This document shows positions 25,799 to 32,529 of a stretch of 64,000 nucleotides of DNA, in pieces. Each line of letters opens with the position of its first letter. Positions within the stretch are counted from its first letter, which is position 1. A program made the translations under genes and the position numbers. The stretch is from Cyclobacterium jeungdonense (lineage in GTDB: Bacteria; Bacteroidota; Bacteroidia; Cytophagales; Cyclobacteriaceae). The notes below the pieces were generated by a model. That model was not told where the DNA came from. It was given only the letters and a program-made list of their open reading frames with translations, and did no database searches. The stretch lies in NCBI RefSeq assembly GCF_010994275.1, contig NZ_WMCD01000002.1, positions 434,001-498,000 of the forward strand, given 5' to 3'.

Positions 25799-27067
25799 TT
25801 AATAGTGACACTTTGCACATTCCAGACCTCCAATATCCTTGACTTTCAAGGCATCTTTGGATTCGGAATGCAACTGCACGAGTTTATCGTAGTATTCGTT
25901 GCCTCGGGTGGTGATCTCCGTATTCCGGTGACAATCGATACACCAGCCCATGGTCAGTGAGCTGTGTTGATACACTACTTCCATTTCTTCTATGGGTCCG
26001 TGACAAGTCTGACATTCCACACCTCCTACAGCCACATGCTGGGAGTGGTTAAAATATGCCAGGTCGGGCAAATTGTGCACCCGAACCCACTCAATGGGCT
26101 GATCGTTGTCAACTGCCGCATATATTTTGGCGATTTCCGGGGAAATGCCCTCCTGTCCACCCACATTCTGTATGTGCATGTGGCAATTCATACAAATATT
26201 GGCGGATGGGATATTAGCTGATTTTCCGATTTCCACACCGGTATGGCAATATTGACAGGGAATCTCGTATTGTCCGGCGTGAAGCTCATGGGAATAAGCG
26301 ATAGGCTGGGATGGTGCATATCCCTGCTGAACCCCTACTGTATACAAACCGTCTACTGCTGTTTTAACCACAAAAGCCAACACTATGGTGGTTACAATCA
26401 CTATAAACCCGTCACTTTTCAATATGGCAAGGTAGTCGGTTTTCTGATTGATAAATTCTTTATCCTCCGCATCCAGCTTGTCGCTGTTGTTCATATACTT
26501 GGTCAGGACCGATACGATCAGGCCTAGTACCACCAACACCAGGATCAGAACAATTACCAAAACTACCAGAATAATGGTCAGGTATTCACTGGGAATGCCT
26601 CCAGCTGAACCGCCCTCTGCACCAGCAGCAGCATCACCGGCAGCCGCAGCCGCTTCAGGCTCTGCTTTGTCGCCGTATTCAATGTAGGCCAGCAGGTTCA
26701 TCAGTTCCCCCTCACCTAAAAAGTCCATAGGCGGCATGACGGTATTGTTGTATTCTTCAAACAACTCAACGGCAATAGGATCTCCGCTTTGGACTAATAC
26801 CTGGGAATTAAGAATGAAACGTTTGGTCCAGTCCAGCTCTCTACGATCGGTAACGCCTCGCAACGCAGGCCCGATTAATTTCTGGTCCAGCCGGTGACAG
26901 GTTTTACAGTTAGCGTTGAAAATAGACTGACCCGCGGAGATGGCATCCTCGCTATCCGGTACTTCAGGGTCCACCGCATACGCCTGAAACCCCAAAAAGA
27001 GGAAAAACAGGACCATCAGGTGAATAACGCGAAAGGAAACCCCTAATAATGAGCGTTTGATCGACAT
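25799..27067 (-). CDS. actA: Alternative complex III multiheme cytochrome ActA, fused to an N-terminal monoheme domain
   Basis: A 422-residue c-type cytochrome that opens the respiratory operon. A signal peptide (ending FQAYA) is followed by a monoheme domain with CKTCH (about residues 54-58), an Ala/Gly-rich linker, a helix (about 165-190), another helix (about 222-240), and a multiheme domain with five further motifs: CQYCH, CMNCH, CQTCH, CIDCH and CAKCH, the last at the extreme C-terminus. The total is six CxxCH motifs. The pentaheme part is the classical ActA; the extra N-terminal domain could hand electrons on to oxidase. The promoter lies about 50-80 bp upstream. Confidence 0.95.
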   Translation of the reverse strand: MSIKRSLLGVSFRVIHLMVLFFLFLGFQAYAVDPEVPDSEDAISAGQSIFNANCKTCHRLDQKLIGPALRGVTDRRELDWTKRFILNSQVLVQSGDPIAVELFEEYNNTVMPPMDFLGEGELMNLLAYIEYGDKAEPEAAAAAGDAAAGAEGGSAGGIPSEYLTIILVVLVIVLILVLVVLGLIVSVLTKYMNNSDKLDAEDKEFINQKTDYLAILKSDGFIVIVTTIVLAFVVKTAVDGLYTVGVQQGYAPSQPIAYSHELHAGQYEIPCQYCHTGVEIGKSANIPSANICMNCHMHIQNVGGQEGISPEIAKIYAAVDNDQPIEWVRVHNLPDLAYFNHSQHVAVGGVECQTCHGPIEEMEVVYQHSSLTMGWCIDCHRNTEITTRGNEYYDKLVQLHSESKDALKVKDIGGLECAKCHY

Positions 27068-27115
27068 AGTTATATATACTTTTTCAGATTATCTCAGTGC
27101 AATTCAAATTCCCCA

Positions 27116-27146
27116 CAAATGTACTACCCAAGTTCTATTTTTCAAA
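27116..27146 (-). promoter_or_regulatory. Bacteroidota promoter of the act-cta respiratory operon
   Basis: On the minus strand a TTTG -33 element (27146-27143) is followed after exactly 19 nt by TACATTTG (27123-27116), a full match to the Bacteroidota consensus TTTG-N19-TAnnTTTG. Predicted transcription start is near 27109, giving a leader of about 40 nt before the actA ATG at 27067. Confidence 0.75.
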
Positions 27147-27151
27147 CTTGG
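27128..27151. promoter_or_regulatory. Palindrome overlapping the act promoter, probable operator
   Basis: CCAAGTT at 27128-27134 and AACTTGG at 27145-27151 form a perfect 7-bp inverted repeat with a 10-bp spacer. It spans the -33 element and the spacer of the act promoter, a position where a dimeric regulator would block or adjust RNA polymerase. The binding protein is unknown. Confidence 0.5.
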
Positions 27152-27387
27152 AGAAGAGCAGGGTATCTGATTGGTTAAAAATTGTAAAATGATTGTAACC
27201 TTTTGTATTCCAAAGTATTATAAAACAGGTGATTGGATTTTAATTAATTTAGAACCGTTATAAATAACTCCATTTACTTATAATTTGTGAAATATAATTA
27301 CCCGGTCGGGCAATGGGTAAGGTCAGGTTTAGATTTTTAGTTAAAAATCCGGTCTTAGATTGAAAATAATAATTTTTAACTGGTTGA

Positions 27388-27419
27388 TTTGAATAGGGAA
27401 TATTTAATCCCTAAATTTG
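27388..27419 (+). promoter_or_regulatory. Promoter of tRNA-Cys
   Basis: TTTG at 27388-27391, a 20-nt spacer and TAAATTTG at 27412-27419 match the Bacteroidota promoter consensus. The start would be near 27426, about 12 nt before the mature tRNA. Confidence 0.75.
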
Positions 27420-27437
27420 CGCTTCAATTAATCAACA

Positions 27438-27508
27438 GGTCGAGTGGCCGAGTGGCTAGGCAGAGGTCTGCAAAACCTTGTACAGCGGTTCGAATCCGCT
27501 CTCGACCT
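27438..27508 (+). tRNA. tRNA-Cys (anticodon GCA)
   Basis: All arms fold without mismatch apart from one G-U pair. The acceptor stem is GGTCGAG with CTCGACC, the D stem GCC/GGC, the anticodon stem GAGGT/ACCTT with loop CTGCAAA (anticodon GCA at 27470-27472), and the T arm AGCGG-TTCGAAT-CCGCT. The discriminator is T (U73), as expected for cysteine. CCA is not encoded (CCG follows), so the 3' end must be added by nucleotidyltransferase. Confidence 0.96.
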
Positions 27509-27511
27509 CCG

Positions 27512-27539
27512 AAAAGCATCCCTAAGGGATGCTTTTTTT
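27512..27539 (+). terminator. Terminator of tRNA-Cys
   Basis: GCATCCC (27516-27522), loop TAA and GGGATGC (27526-27532), followed by seven T residues. A strong Rho-independent terminator starting 8 nt after the tRNA. Confidence 0.9.
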
Positions 27540-27698
27540 GTTTCTTTACGGGAGTTCATCGTCTTTCAGTGTGCTTATCGGAAAAGAAAAATTACCTTCA
27601 CTCGGAAAAAGTTCTGTGGTAAACCAAAGAACTACGCTAAAAAATAAATCTGGGATAATCTGTATCCATCAGTGGTGAAATAAAACACTCAAGACCAC

Positions 27699-27733
27699 AA
27701 AAAAAGCGCCAACCGGTACCGGAAGGCGCTTTT
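27699..27733 (-). terminator. Terminator of rpsA
   Basis: On the minus strand AGCGCC pairs with GGCGCT around an inner self-complementary CCGGTACCGG core (27713-27722), with a UU/UU internal loop, and is followed by a T-run (complement of 27699-27705). It lies 20 bp past the rpsA stop. Confidence 0.85.
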
Positions 27734-27752
27734 CAATCTTATTTAACAATTC

Positions 27753-29534
27753 TTACTTTTTTGTCTGATCCATTTTTTCCTTCAAAGCAGATAATGCGTC
27801 CAAATCTCCCAAGGTGGATTTTTCCCCTCCAGCAGCGCTGTCAGATCCGGTAGCCTTTTTCTTGGCTCCCGTTGTCGCTTTCTTGGCAGTAGCTTTCGGC
27901 ATGGCATCTTCTTTGAACGTAGCTGTATGCGAAAGCACAATACGCTTATCGTCTTTGGAAAATTCCGTTACCCTGAAGTCCAGACTTTCCCCGGCTTCCG
28001 CCTGCGTTCCGTCTTCCTTCTCCAGATTTTTGGCGGTAGCAAAACCTTCAAGTCCATAAGGAAGCTCCAACACGGCTCCTTTGTCATTCTTAGAGATGAT
28101 AGAACATTTGTGGGAAGAACCGATCGGGAACACGCTCTCGAAAGTATCCCAAGGATTTTCTTCGAGTTGCTTGTGACCAAGCGCTAATCTTCTGCTGTCA
28201 AGATCCAATTCCAGAACAATTACGTCCAGCTCGTCTCCTACTTTCACAAATTCAGATGGGTGCTTGATTTTTTTGGTCCAGGAAAGATCGGATACGTGTA
28301 CCAAGCCGTCGATTCCCTCTTCCAGTTCCAGGAACAACCCGAAATTGGTCAGGTTTCGAACGATACCTTTGTGTTTGGTACCGATAGCGTATTTCTCGCC
28401 CATTTCCGCCTTCGTCCAAGGATCCTCGGTGAGTTGCTTGATGCCCAAGGACATTTTTCGTTCGTCCTTATCCATCGTCAATACAACCGCATCGATTTCG
28501 TCACCCACTTTTACAAAGTCGGCTGGATTTCTCAGGTGCTGTGACCAGGACATTTCCGAAACGTGTATCAGCCCCTCTACTCCAGGTGCCAGCTCCAGGA
28601 AGGCGCCGTAATCGGCCACGTTGACAATTTTACCCTTAACCTTGGAACCAACTTCCAGACTGGCTGAAAGGGAATCCCATGGATGTGGCGTCAATTGTTT
28701 CATGCCCAGGGAAATTCGCTTCTTATCATCATCGAAGTCCAATACCACGATCTGCACTTTGTCGTCCAGGTTGAGCACTTCTTCGGGATGATTGATTCGG
28801 CCCCAGGAAATATCTGTGATGTGCAACAATCCGTCTACACCACCCAAATCGATGAATACACCGAAGTTGGTCATGTTTTTGATCACCCCTTCCAGTACCT
28901 GTCCTTTTTCCAGGTTGTTCAGGATCTCGGCTTTTTGCTTCTCCAGATCTTTTTCTATCAACACTTTGTGAGAAACCACCACGTTGTCGTTTGCATGGTT
29001 GATTTTCACCACTTTTACTTCCATCTTTTTGCCCACGTAGATATCAAAATCCCGGATGGGCTTCACGTCAATTTGGGATCCCGGGAGGAAAGCCTCCACA
29101 CCGTAGATATCCACGATCAATCCGCCTTTGGTTCTGCGCTTCACCAAACCTTCGATCACATTGTCTTCTTCCAATGCCTCTTCGATGGTCTGCCAGGCTT
29201 TGACCATTTTCGCTTTCTTGCGGGAAAGGACCAATTGACCCAATGAATTTTCCTGCTCCTCAATAAACAACTCCACCTCGTCTCCTATTTTCAGGTCTTC
29301 AAGGTCACGGAATTCGTTCAAAGGCACCAGCCCGTCTGATTTGAAACCAATATTGATGATCACATCCTTGTCGTTAATACCGACTACAGTGCCGGTAATA
29401 ACTTCCTTTTCGGTAATCTCATTAAGGGTTTTGTCGTACAGCTTTTCCATTTCGGCCCTCTCAGCCTTGGTATAGCCTTCTCCAAATCCCTTGGTTTCGA
29501 ATTTTTCCCAGTTAAAATCTTCTTGATTTGACAT
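27753..29534 (-). CDS. rpsA: 30S ribosomal protein S1
   Basis: S1 binds mRNA on the 30S subunit and promotes initiation, which matters in Bacteroidota where Shine-Dalgarno sites are weak. With the start at 29534 (MSNQEDFNWEKF) the protein has 593 residues and six S1 (OB-fold) repeats, beginning near residues 40, 125, 210, 300, 385 and 470. Repeats 3-5 are the most typical, for example NFGVFIDLGGVDGLLHITD and YGAFLELAPGVEGLIHVSE. It ends in a basic Lys/Ala/Thr-rich tail. The frame is open 14 codons further upstream, but MSNQ is the usual kind of start and leaves the leader free. Confidence 0.95.
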   Translation of the reverse strand: MSNQEDFNWEKFETKGFGEGYTKAERAEMEKLYDKTLNEITEKEVITGTVVGINDKDVIINIGFKSDGLVPLNEFRDLEDLKIGDEVELFIEEQENSLGQLVLSRKKAKMVKAWQTIEEALEEDNVIEGLVKRRTKGGLIVDIYGVEAFLPGSQIDVKPIRDFDIYVGKKMEVKVVKINHANDNVVVSHKVLIEKDLEKQKAEILNNLEKGQVLEGVIKNMTNFGVFIDLGGVDGLLHITDISWGRINHPEEVLNLDDKVQIVVLDFDDDKKRISLGMKQLTPHPWDSLSASLEVGSKVKGKIVNVADYGAFLELAPGVEGLIHVSEMSWSQHLRNPADFVKVGDEIDAVVLTMDKDERKMSLGIKQLTEDPWTKAEMGEKYAIGTKHKGIVRNLTNFGLFLELEEGIDGLVHVSDLSWTKKIKHPSEFVKVGDELDVIVLELDLDSRRLALGHKQLEENPWDTFESVFPIGSSHKCSIISKNDKGAVLELPYGLEGFATAKNLEKEDGTQAEAGESLDFRVTEFSKDDKRIVLSHTATFKEDAMPKATAKKATTGAKKKATGSDSAAGGEKSTLGDLDALSALKEKMDQTKK

Positions 29535-29645
29535 ATAATATAGTACAACCCTGATTTTCAACAGCCTTAGGGTCATCTGGCTGAGGTTTTATTATGGATT
29601 TCACTCCTGAGAGCGAACCGTCCACTCGAACGGATTGCAAATTTA
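29535..29645 (-). promoter_or_regulatory. rpsA promoter -7 element and structured leader
   Basis: TAAATTTG on the minus strand (29645-29638) matches the -7 consensus, so the leader is about 97 nt long. It can form at least two small hairpins on the minus strand: CGCTC/GAGTG with a 4-nt loop, and CAGCC/GGCTG with a 12-nt loop. S1 genes are often autoregulated through their leaders; that this one is, is inference. Confidence 0.5.
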
Positions 29646-29713
29646 CGAATAATTTTGCCAATCGAAACCCGTAACCCACAAAAAATCAAGTTCTTTCTCC
29701 CCCGTCGTTGTAA

Positions 29714-30235
29714 TTATCCCACCGGCTTGACCTCCAGAAAAGGTAACCACTCCGTTGCATGTCTTTCGGCATATTCAGCCAAAAAATAGGACAGAGTGGG
29801 GCGAAAGGGCATGTTACGCAGTTGCATACCTGCCTGTTCGGGTGTTTTGTCACCCTTGAGGGTGTTGCAACGGTGGCAGGCCGTTACCAGGTTTTTCCAA
29901 CTGCTCTTACCTCCTTTGGAACGAGGAATCACGTGATCAAGCGTTAGGCTCTTTTCCCCCCCGCAGTATTGGCAGGTGTGTTGGTCCCGCTTAAACAGAT
30001 TGTTCCGGTTGAGCATCACCCCTTTATAAGGAATGTTTTTATATTCGTAAAGGCGGATTACGGCGGGGTAGGGAAACACCCGGTCTACGGTTCGAATTTC
30101 CAGAGAGTCAAAATGTACCAAAGAAGTCGCTTTTTCCAGAAAGGTCAATACAAACGCCTTTTGAATGTTGACAATTCCGATGGGTGTATGATCCAAATTC
30201 AGCACCAAAACCTTTTTTTCCATCCGCTCCTTCAT
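29714..30235 (-). CDS. HNH endonuclease domain protein
   Basis: A 173-residue protein. The N-terminal half begins KKVLVLNLDHTPIGIVNIQKAF, typical of a conserved bacterial HNH family. The HNH domain at about residues 85-135 has two zinc-binding CxxC pairs (CQYCGG and CHRCNTLKGD) around LDHVIPRSKGG, with the catalytic His in DHV and Asn in WKNLVTAC. Members are widespread and chromosomal, and their role is not established. The ATG at 30235 overlaps the stop of the upstream NlpC-like gene as ATGA, which supports this start over the internal MEKK at residue 5. Confidence 0.9.
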   Translation of the reverse strand: MKERMEKKVLVLNLDHTPIGIVNIQKAFVLTFLEKATSLVHFDSLEIRTVDRVFPYPAVIRLYEYKNIPYKGVMLNRNNLFKRDQHTCQYCGGEKSLTLDHVIPRSKGGKSSWKNLVTACHRCNTLKGDKTPEQAGMQLRNMPFRPTLSYFLAEYAERHATEWLPFLEVKPVG

Positions 30236-31047
30236 TTTTTCACGAGATTTTTAACATGAAGAACCTGAGCATCACGGGATTTGTTTTTAGATGCCGACCA
30301 ATTATCAGGGTCAAATGCCTCGAATCGGACCTTTCCGTCTACCAATAACAGTCTCCCTTCTCCTGCGTACAGGCCAACCCGGGAAGGAATCCCGAGTTCG
30401 TTTCCAAAAATCAATACATCCGCGGCCTGCATTCCGGATAAGCCTACCTCCTCTCCTGCTGTAAGAAACGTAGACAGGTAATTCGGAACCCGATATCCCC
30501 CGATTTTGAACACAAGCTGCAACCAGCTCCCTCCAAACAAGCCAAAAATACTCCTGCCTCCCGATAGGTAAGGCGCGTTGATGAATGTAGATGCAATGGT
30601 CACGAGCTGCTCTCTCGTTACTTTTTCAGAAAAAGGCCGGCTTTCTCCTTCAAAAAAAAAGGAAGCTCCCCAGTCAAAAAGCTCGTTTCGGTCTGCATGC
30701 AACTGGCTTCCGGGAAGTAAATAAATGGGCGATTTGTCCCAAATGAGTTTACTGATGGGGCTGGTGGTGACGTGCAGGGCTGCCTGGCTAAGAAATTCAA
30801 ATCCCCCTTCCTCCAACTCCTGATGTTGGGAAGCCAGTATCCACCCGGAACCGGCCTGATTTTCTCCTTCAGCGAAAAGCCAATCTCCCTCTTTCGTGCG
30901 TCGGCGGATCTGATACAGTTCCCCAAAAAGCAATTGTGAACTCATCCCGGAACCTGGGACCGGTTCCCGGTACATGGGAAGCAGTGTTACCCGGCAAATC
31001 CCGTAAATACGTTCAGAAAGCCATTCGTTGGAGGTCCCGTTTTGCAT
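30232..31047 (-). CDS. NlpC/P60-like protein lacking catalytic residues
   Basis: A 271-residue protein with an SH3b-like N-terminal half (about residues 15-75) and an NlpC/P60-like C-terminal half (about 140-255). The fold markers are clear: ITHxxAPYLSGGRS-type segment NAPYLSGGRSIFG, QLVFKIGGYRVPN, AADVLIFGN, RVGLYAG and DGKVRFEAFD. In active members the first segment continues DCSG; here the aligned residues are F171, G172, G173, S174, so the nucleophilic Cys is Gly. The His of HVGIY is Arg223, and the later His (HGKVR) is also absent. It is thus probably a non-catalytic wall-binding or structural protein. No signal peptide is evident. It overlaps smpB by 35 bp and the HNH gene by 4 bp. Confidence 0.82.
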   Translation of the reverse strand: MQNGTSNEWLSERIYGICRVTLLPMYREPVPGSGMSSQLLFGELYQIRRRTKEGDWLFAEGENQAGSGWILASQHQELEEGGFEFLSQAALHVTTSPISKLIWDKSPIYLLPGSQLHADRNELFDWGASFFFEGESRPFSEKVTREQLVTIASTFINAPYLSGGRSIFGLFGGSWLQLVFKIGGYRVPNYLSTFLTAGEEVGLSGMQAADVLIFGNELGIPSRVGLYAGEGRLLLVDGKVRFEAFDPDNWSASKNKSRDAQVLHVKNLVKK

Positions 31048-31477
31048 CTTTTTCTTTTATAGATTGCCTTTTGTCGTGGATTTTTTTGCCTTTTGCCAGC
31101 GCTATTTCCATTTTGGCAAGGCCTCGGTCGTTGATAAATATACGAACCGGAACAATGGAAAGGCCCTTTTCTGAAAACTTATTTTGAAGTTTCCGAAGTT
31201 CCTGCTTCTGCAACAAAAGTTTGCGCTCCCTTACAGGATCATGGTTATAATGGGTGGCCAGGGTGTAAGGGGCTATGTGCATTTGCTTGATGAAAAGCTC
31301 TTCTCCCTTGAAATAACAGTAGGCCTCGGTTAGGGAAACCCGACCCTCGCGTATGGATTTAATTTCCGATCCACGTAAGACCAGGCCCGCCTTGAATTTA
31401 TCCAAAAATTCAAACTCAAAGCTCGCCTTTTTATTTTTGATGTTGATGATCTTATCAAATGTGTTTTTTTTAGCCAT
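31013..31477 (-). CDS. smpB: SsrA-binding protein SmpB
   Basis: SmpB binds tmRNA and brings it to stalled ribosomes for trans-translation. With the ATG at 31477 (MAKKNTFDKIINIKNKKASF) it has 154 residues, the usual length. Conserved stretches include LRGSEIKSIREGRVSL, FIKQMHIAPY, REGKLLL-like RERKLLLQKQEL and the basic C-terminal tail GKKIHDKRQSIKEKDAKRD. A TTG three codons upstream is in frame but less likely. The start overlaps the end of tsaD by 8 bp, and the stop lies 35 bp inside the NlpC-like gene. The tmRNA gene itself is not in the window. Confidence 0.96.
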   Translation of the reverse strand: MAKKNTFDKIINIKNKKASFEFEFLDKFKAGLVLRGSEIKSIREGRVSLTEAYCYFKGEELFIKQMHIAPYTLATHYNHDPVRERKLLLQKQELRKLQNKFSEKGLSIVPVRIFINDRGLAKMEIALAKGKKIHDKRQSIKEKDAKRDLQRMAF

Positions 31478-32486
31478 GGTATCCAATTTTCATTTTTGCA
31501 AGTGGACTGATATCCAGGTCGCAAAATATCCCTGCCCGATACTTATAATGTGCTGCCATAGCGACCATGGCGGCATTATCGGTGCAATATTCTAGTTTGG
31601 GAAGGTAGATTTGCCAATCGTTTTCGAGGGCTGCTTCTTTTAACGTATTCCTCAGCCCGGAGTTTGCTGACACACCTCCTGCGATGGCCACTTCTAGAAT
31701 TTGATGCTCCCGACTCGCTTTCACTAGCTTCTGCATCAGCATTTTTACAAGGGTAAATTGCACGGAAGCACAAATATCTTCCAGATGAGTCGCAATAAAA
31801 TCCGGTTCTTGTTTGATGTTTTCTTTGAGGAAATATAAAACAGCCGTCTTAATTCCACTAAAAGAAAATGCCAGGCCCTTCATATCGGATAGGGGAAAGG
31901 AATAGGCCTTTGGATTGCCCTTACCAGCCAGCCTGTCCAGGTGTGGCCCCCCCGGATAGGGCAACCCAAGGATTTTGGCTATCTTGTCGAAGGCTTCTCC
32001 CACCGCATCGTCCGAGGTTTCGCCGAGCACCTCCATGTTCAGGTGATTCTTTACCAGCACCAATTGAGTATGCCCCCCACTTACGGTAAGGCATATAAAG
32101 GGAAATTCCGGATATGGTTTTTCAATAAAATGAGCCAACACATGCGCTTCCATATGGTTCACTTCGATCAAAGGAATGTTCAGCGCATAGGCAAAGGCCT
32201 TTGCAAAAGACCCGCCTACCAAAAGGGCTCCCATCAACCCGGGACCACGGGTAAATGCGACTGCGGTCAGGTCCTTTTTGGAAACTCCCGAGGTTCTGAG
32301 GGCTTCGGCCACCACCGGAATCAGGTGTTGCTGGTGGGCTCTTGAAGCCAATTCAGGCACCACTCCACCATATTTCTCGTGGACGGATTGCGTGGCGACA
32401 ATATTATTAAGTATTTTGCCATCAGAAATCACCGCTGCCGACGTTTCATCACAAGAGGATTCGATAGCCAATATAGTACAACTCAT
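31470..32486 (-). CDS. tsaD: tRNA N6-threonylcarbamoyladenosine transferase TsaD
   Basis: The catalytic subunit of t6A modification at A37 of ANN-decoding tRNAs. It transfers the threonylcarbamoyl group with TsaB and TsaE, which are not in this window. The 338-residue protein has the ASKHA signature AIESSCDETSAAV, the metal-binding HMEAH in VNHMEAHVLAHF, GPGLMGALLVG, TVSGGHTQLVLV and AIAGGVSANSGLR. It is the first gene of the overlapping set tsaD, smpB, NlpC-like, HNH, and is divergent from tamB. Confidence 0.97.
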   Translation of the reverse strand: MSCTILAIESSCDETSAAVISDGKILNNIVATQSVHEKYGGVVPELASRAHQQHLIPVVAEALRTSGVSKKDLTAVAFTRGPGLMGALLVGGSFAKAFAYALNIPLIEVNHMEAHVLAHFIEKPYPEFPFICLTVSGGHTQLVLVKNHLNMEVLGETSDDAVGEAFDKIAKILGLPYPGGPHLDRLAGKGNPKAYSFPLSDMKGLAFSFSGIKTAVLYFLKENIKQEPDFIATHLEDICASVQFTLVKMLMQKLVKASREHQILEVAIAGGVSANSGLRNTLKEAALENDWQIYLPKLEYCTDNAAMVAMAAHYKYRAGIFCDLDISPLAKMKIGYHG

Positions 32487-32529
32487 TTAGCGTCTGTTGG
32501 AAAATAAACCGAAAGTTAAGGAAATTTTG

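Larger units (their letters stand above)
27068..27437. other. AT-rich intergenic region between the act operon and tRNA-Cys
   Basis: A 370-base region without a credible gene. It holds the act promoter and its palindrome (27116-27151), the tRNA promoter (27388-27419) and a short AT-rich inverted repeat at 27332-27349 (8-bp arms, 2-nt loop). In 27160-27330 I see only AT-rich sequence. Confidence 0.7.

Noticed and set aside
27332..27349. 8-bp AT-rich inverted repeat as a terminator
   Set aside because: No gene ends nearby, the stem is almost all A-T and the loop is only two bases; most likely chance in AT-rich spacer.
27389..27647. Two plus-strand frames of 77 and 67 codons
   Set aside because: They run through tRNA-Cys and its terminator, so they cannot be real genes.
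28683..29246. Plus-strand open frame of 187 codons
   Set aside because: Antisense to the S1 repeats of rpsA; His/Phe-rich artefact of the opposite strand, no motif.
32497..32529. TTG start for tamB
   Set aside because: It is only 10 bp from the divergent tsaD start and would leave no room for a promoter; the ATG at 32530 directly precedes the anchor helix.
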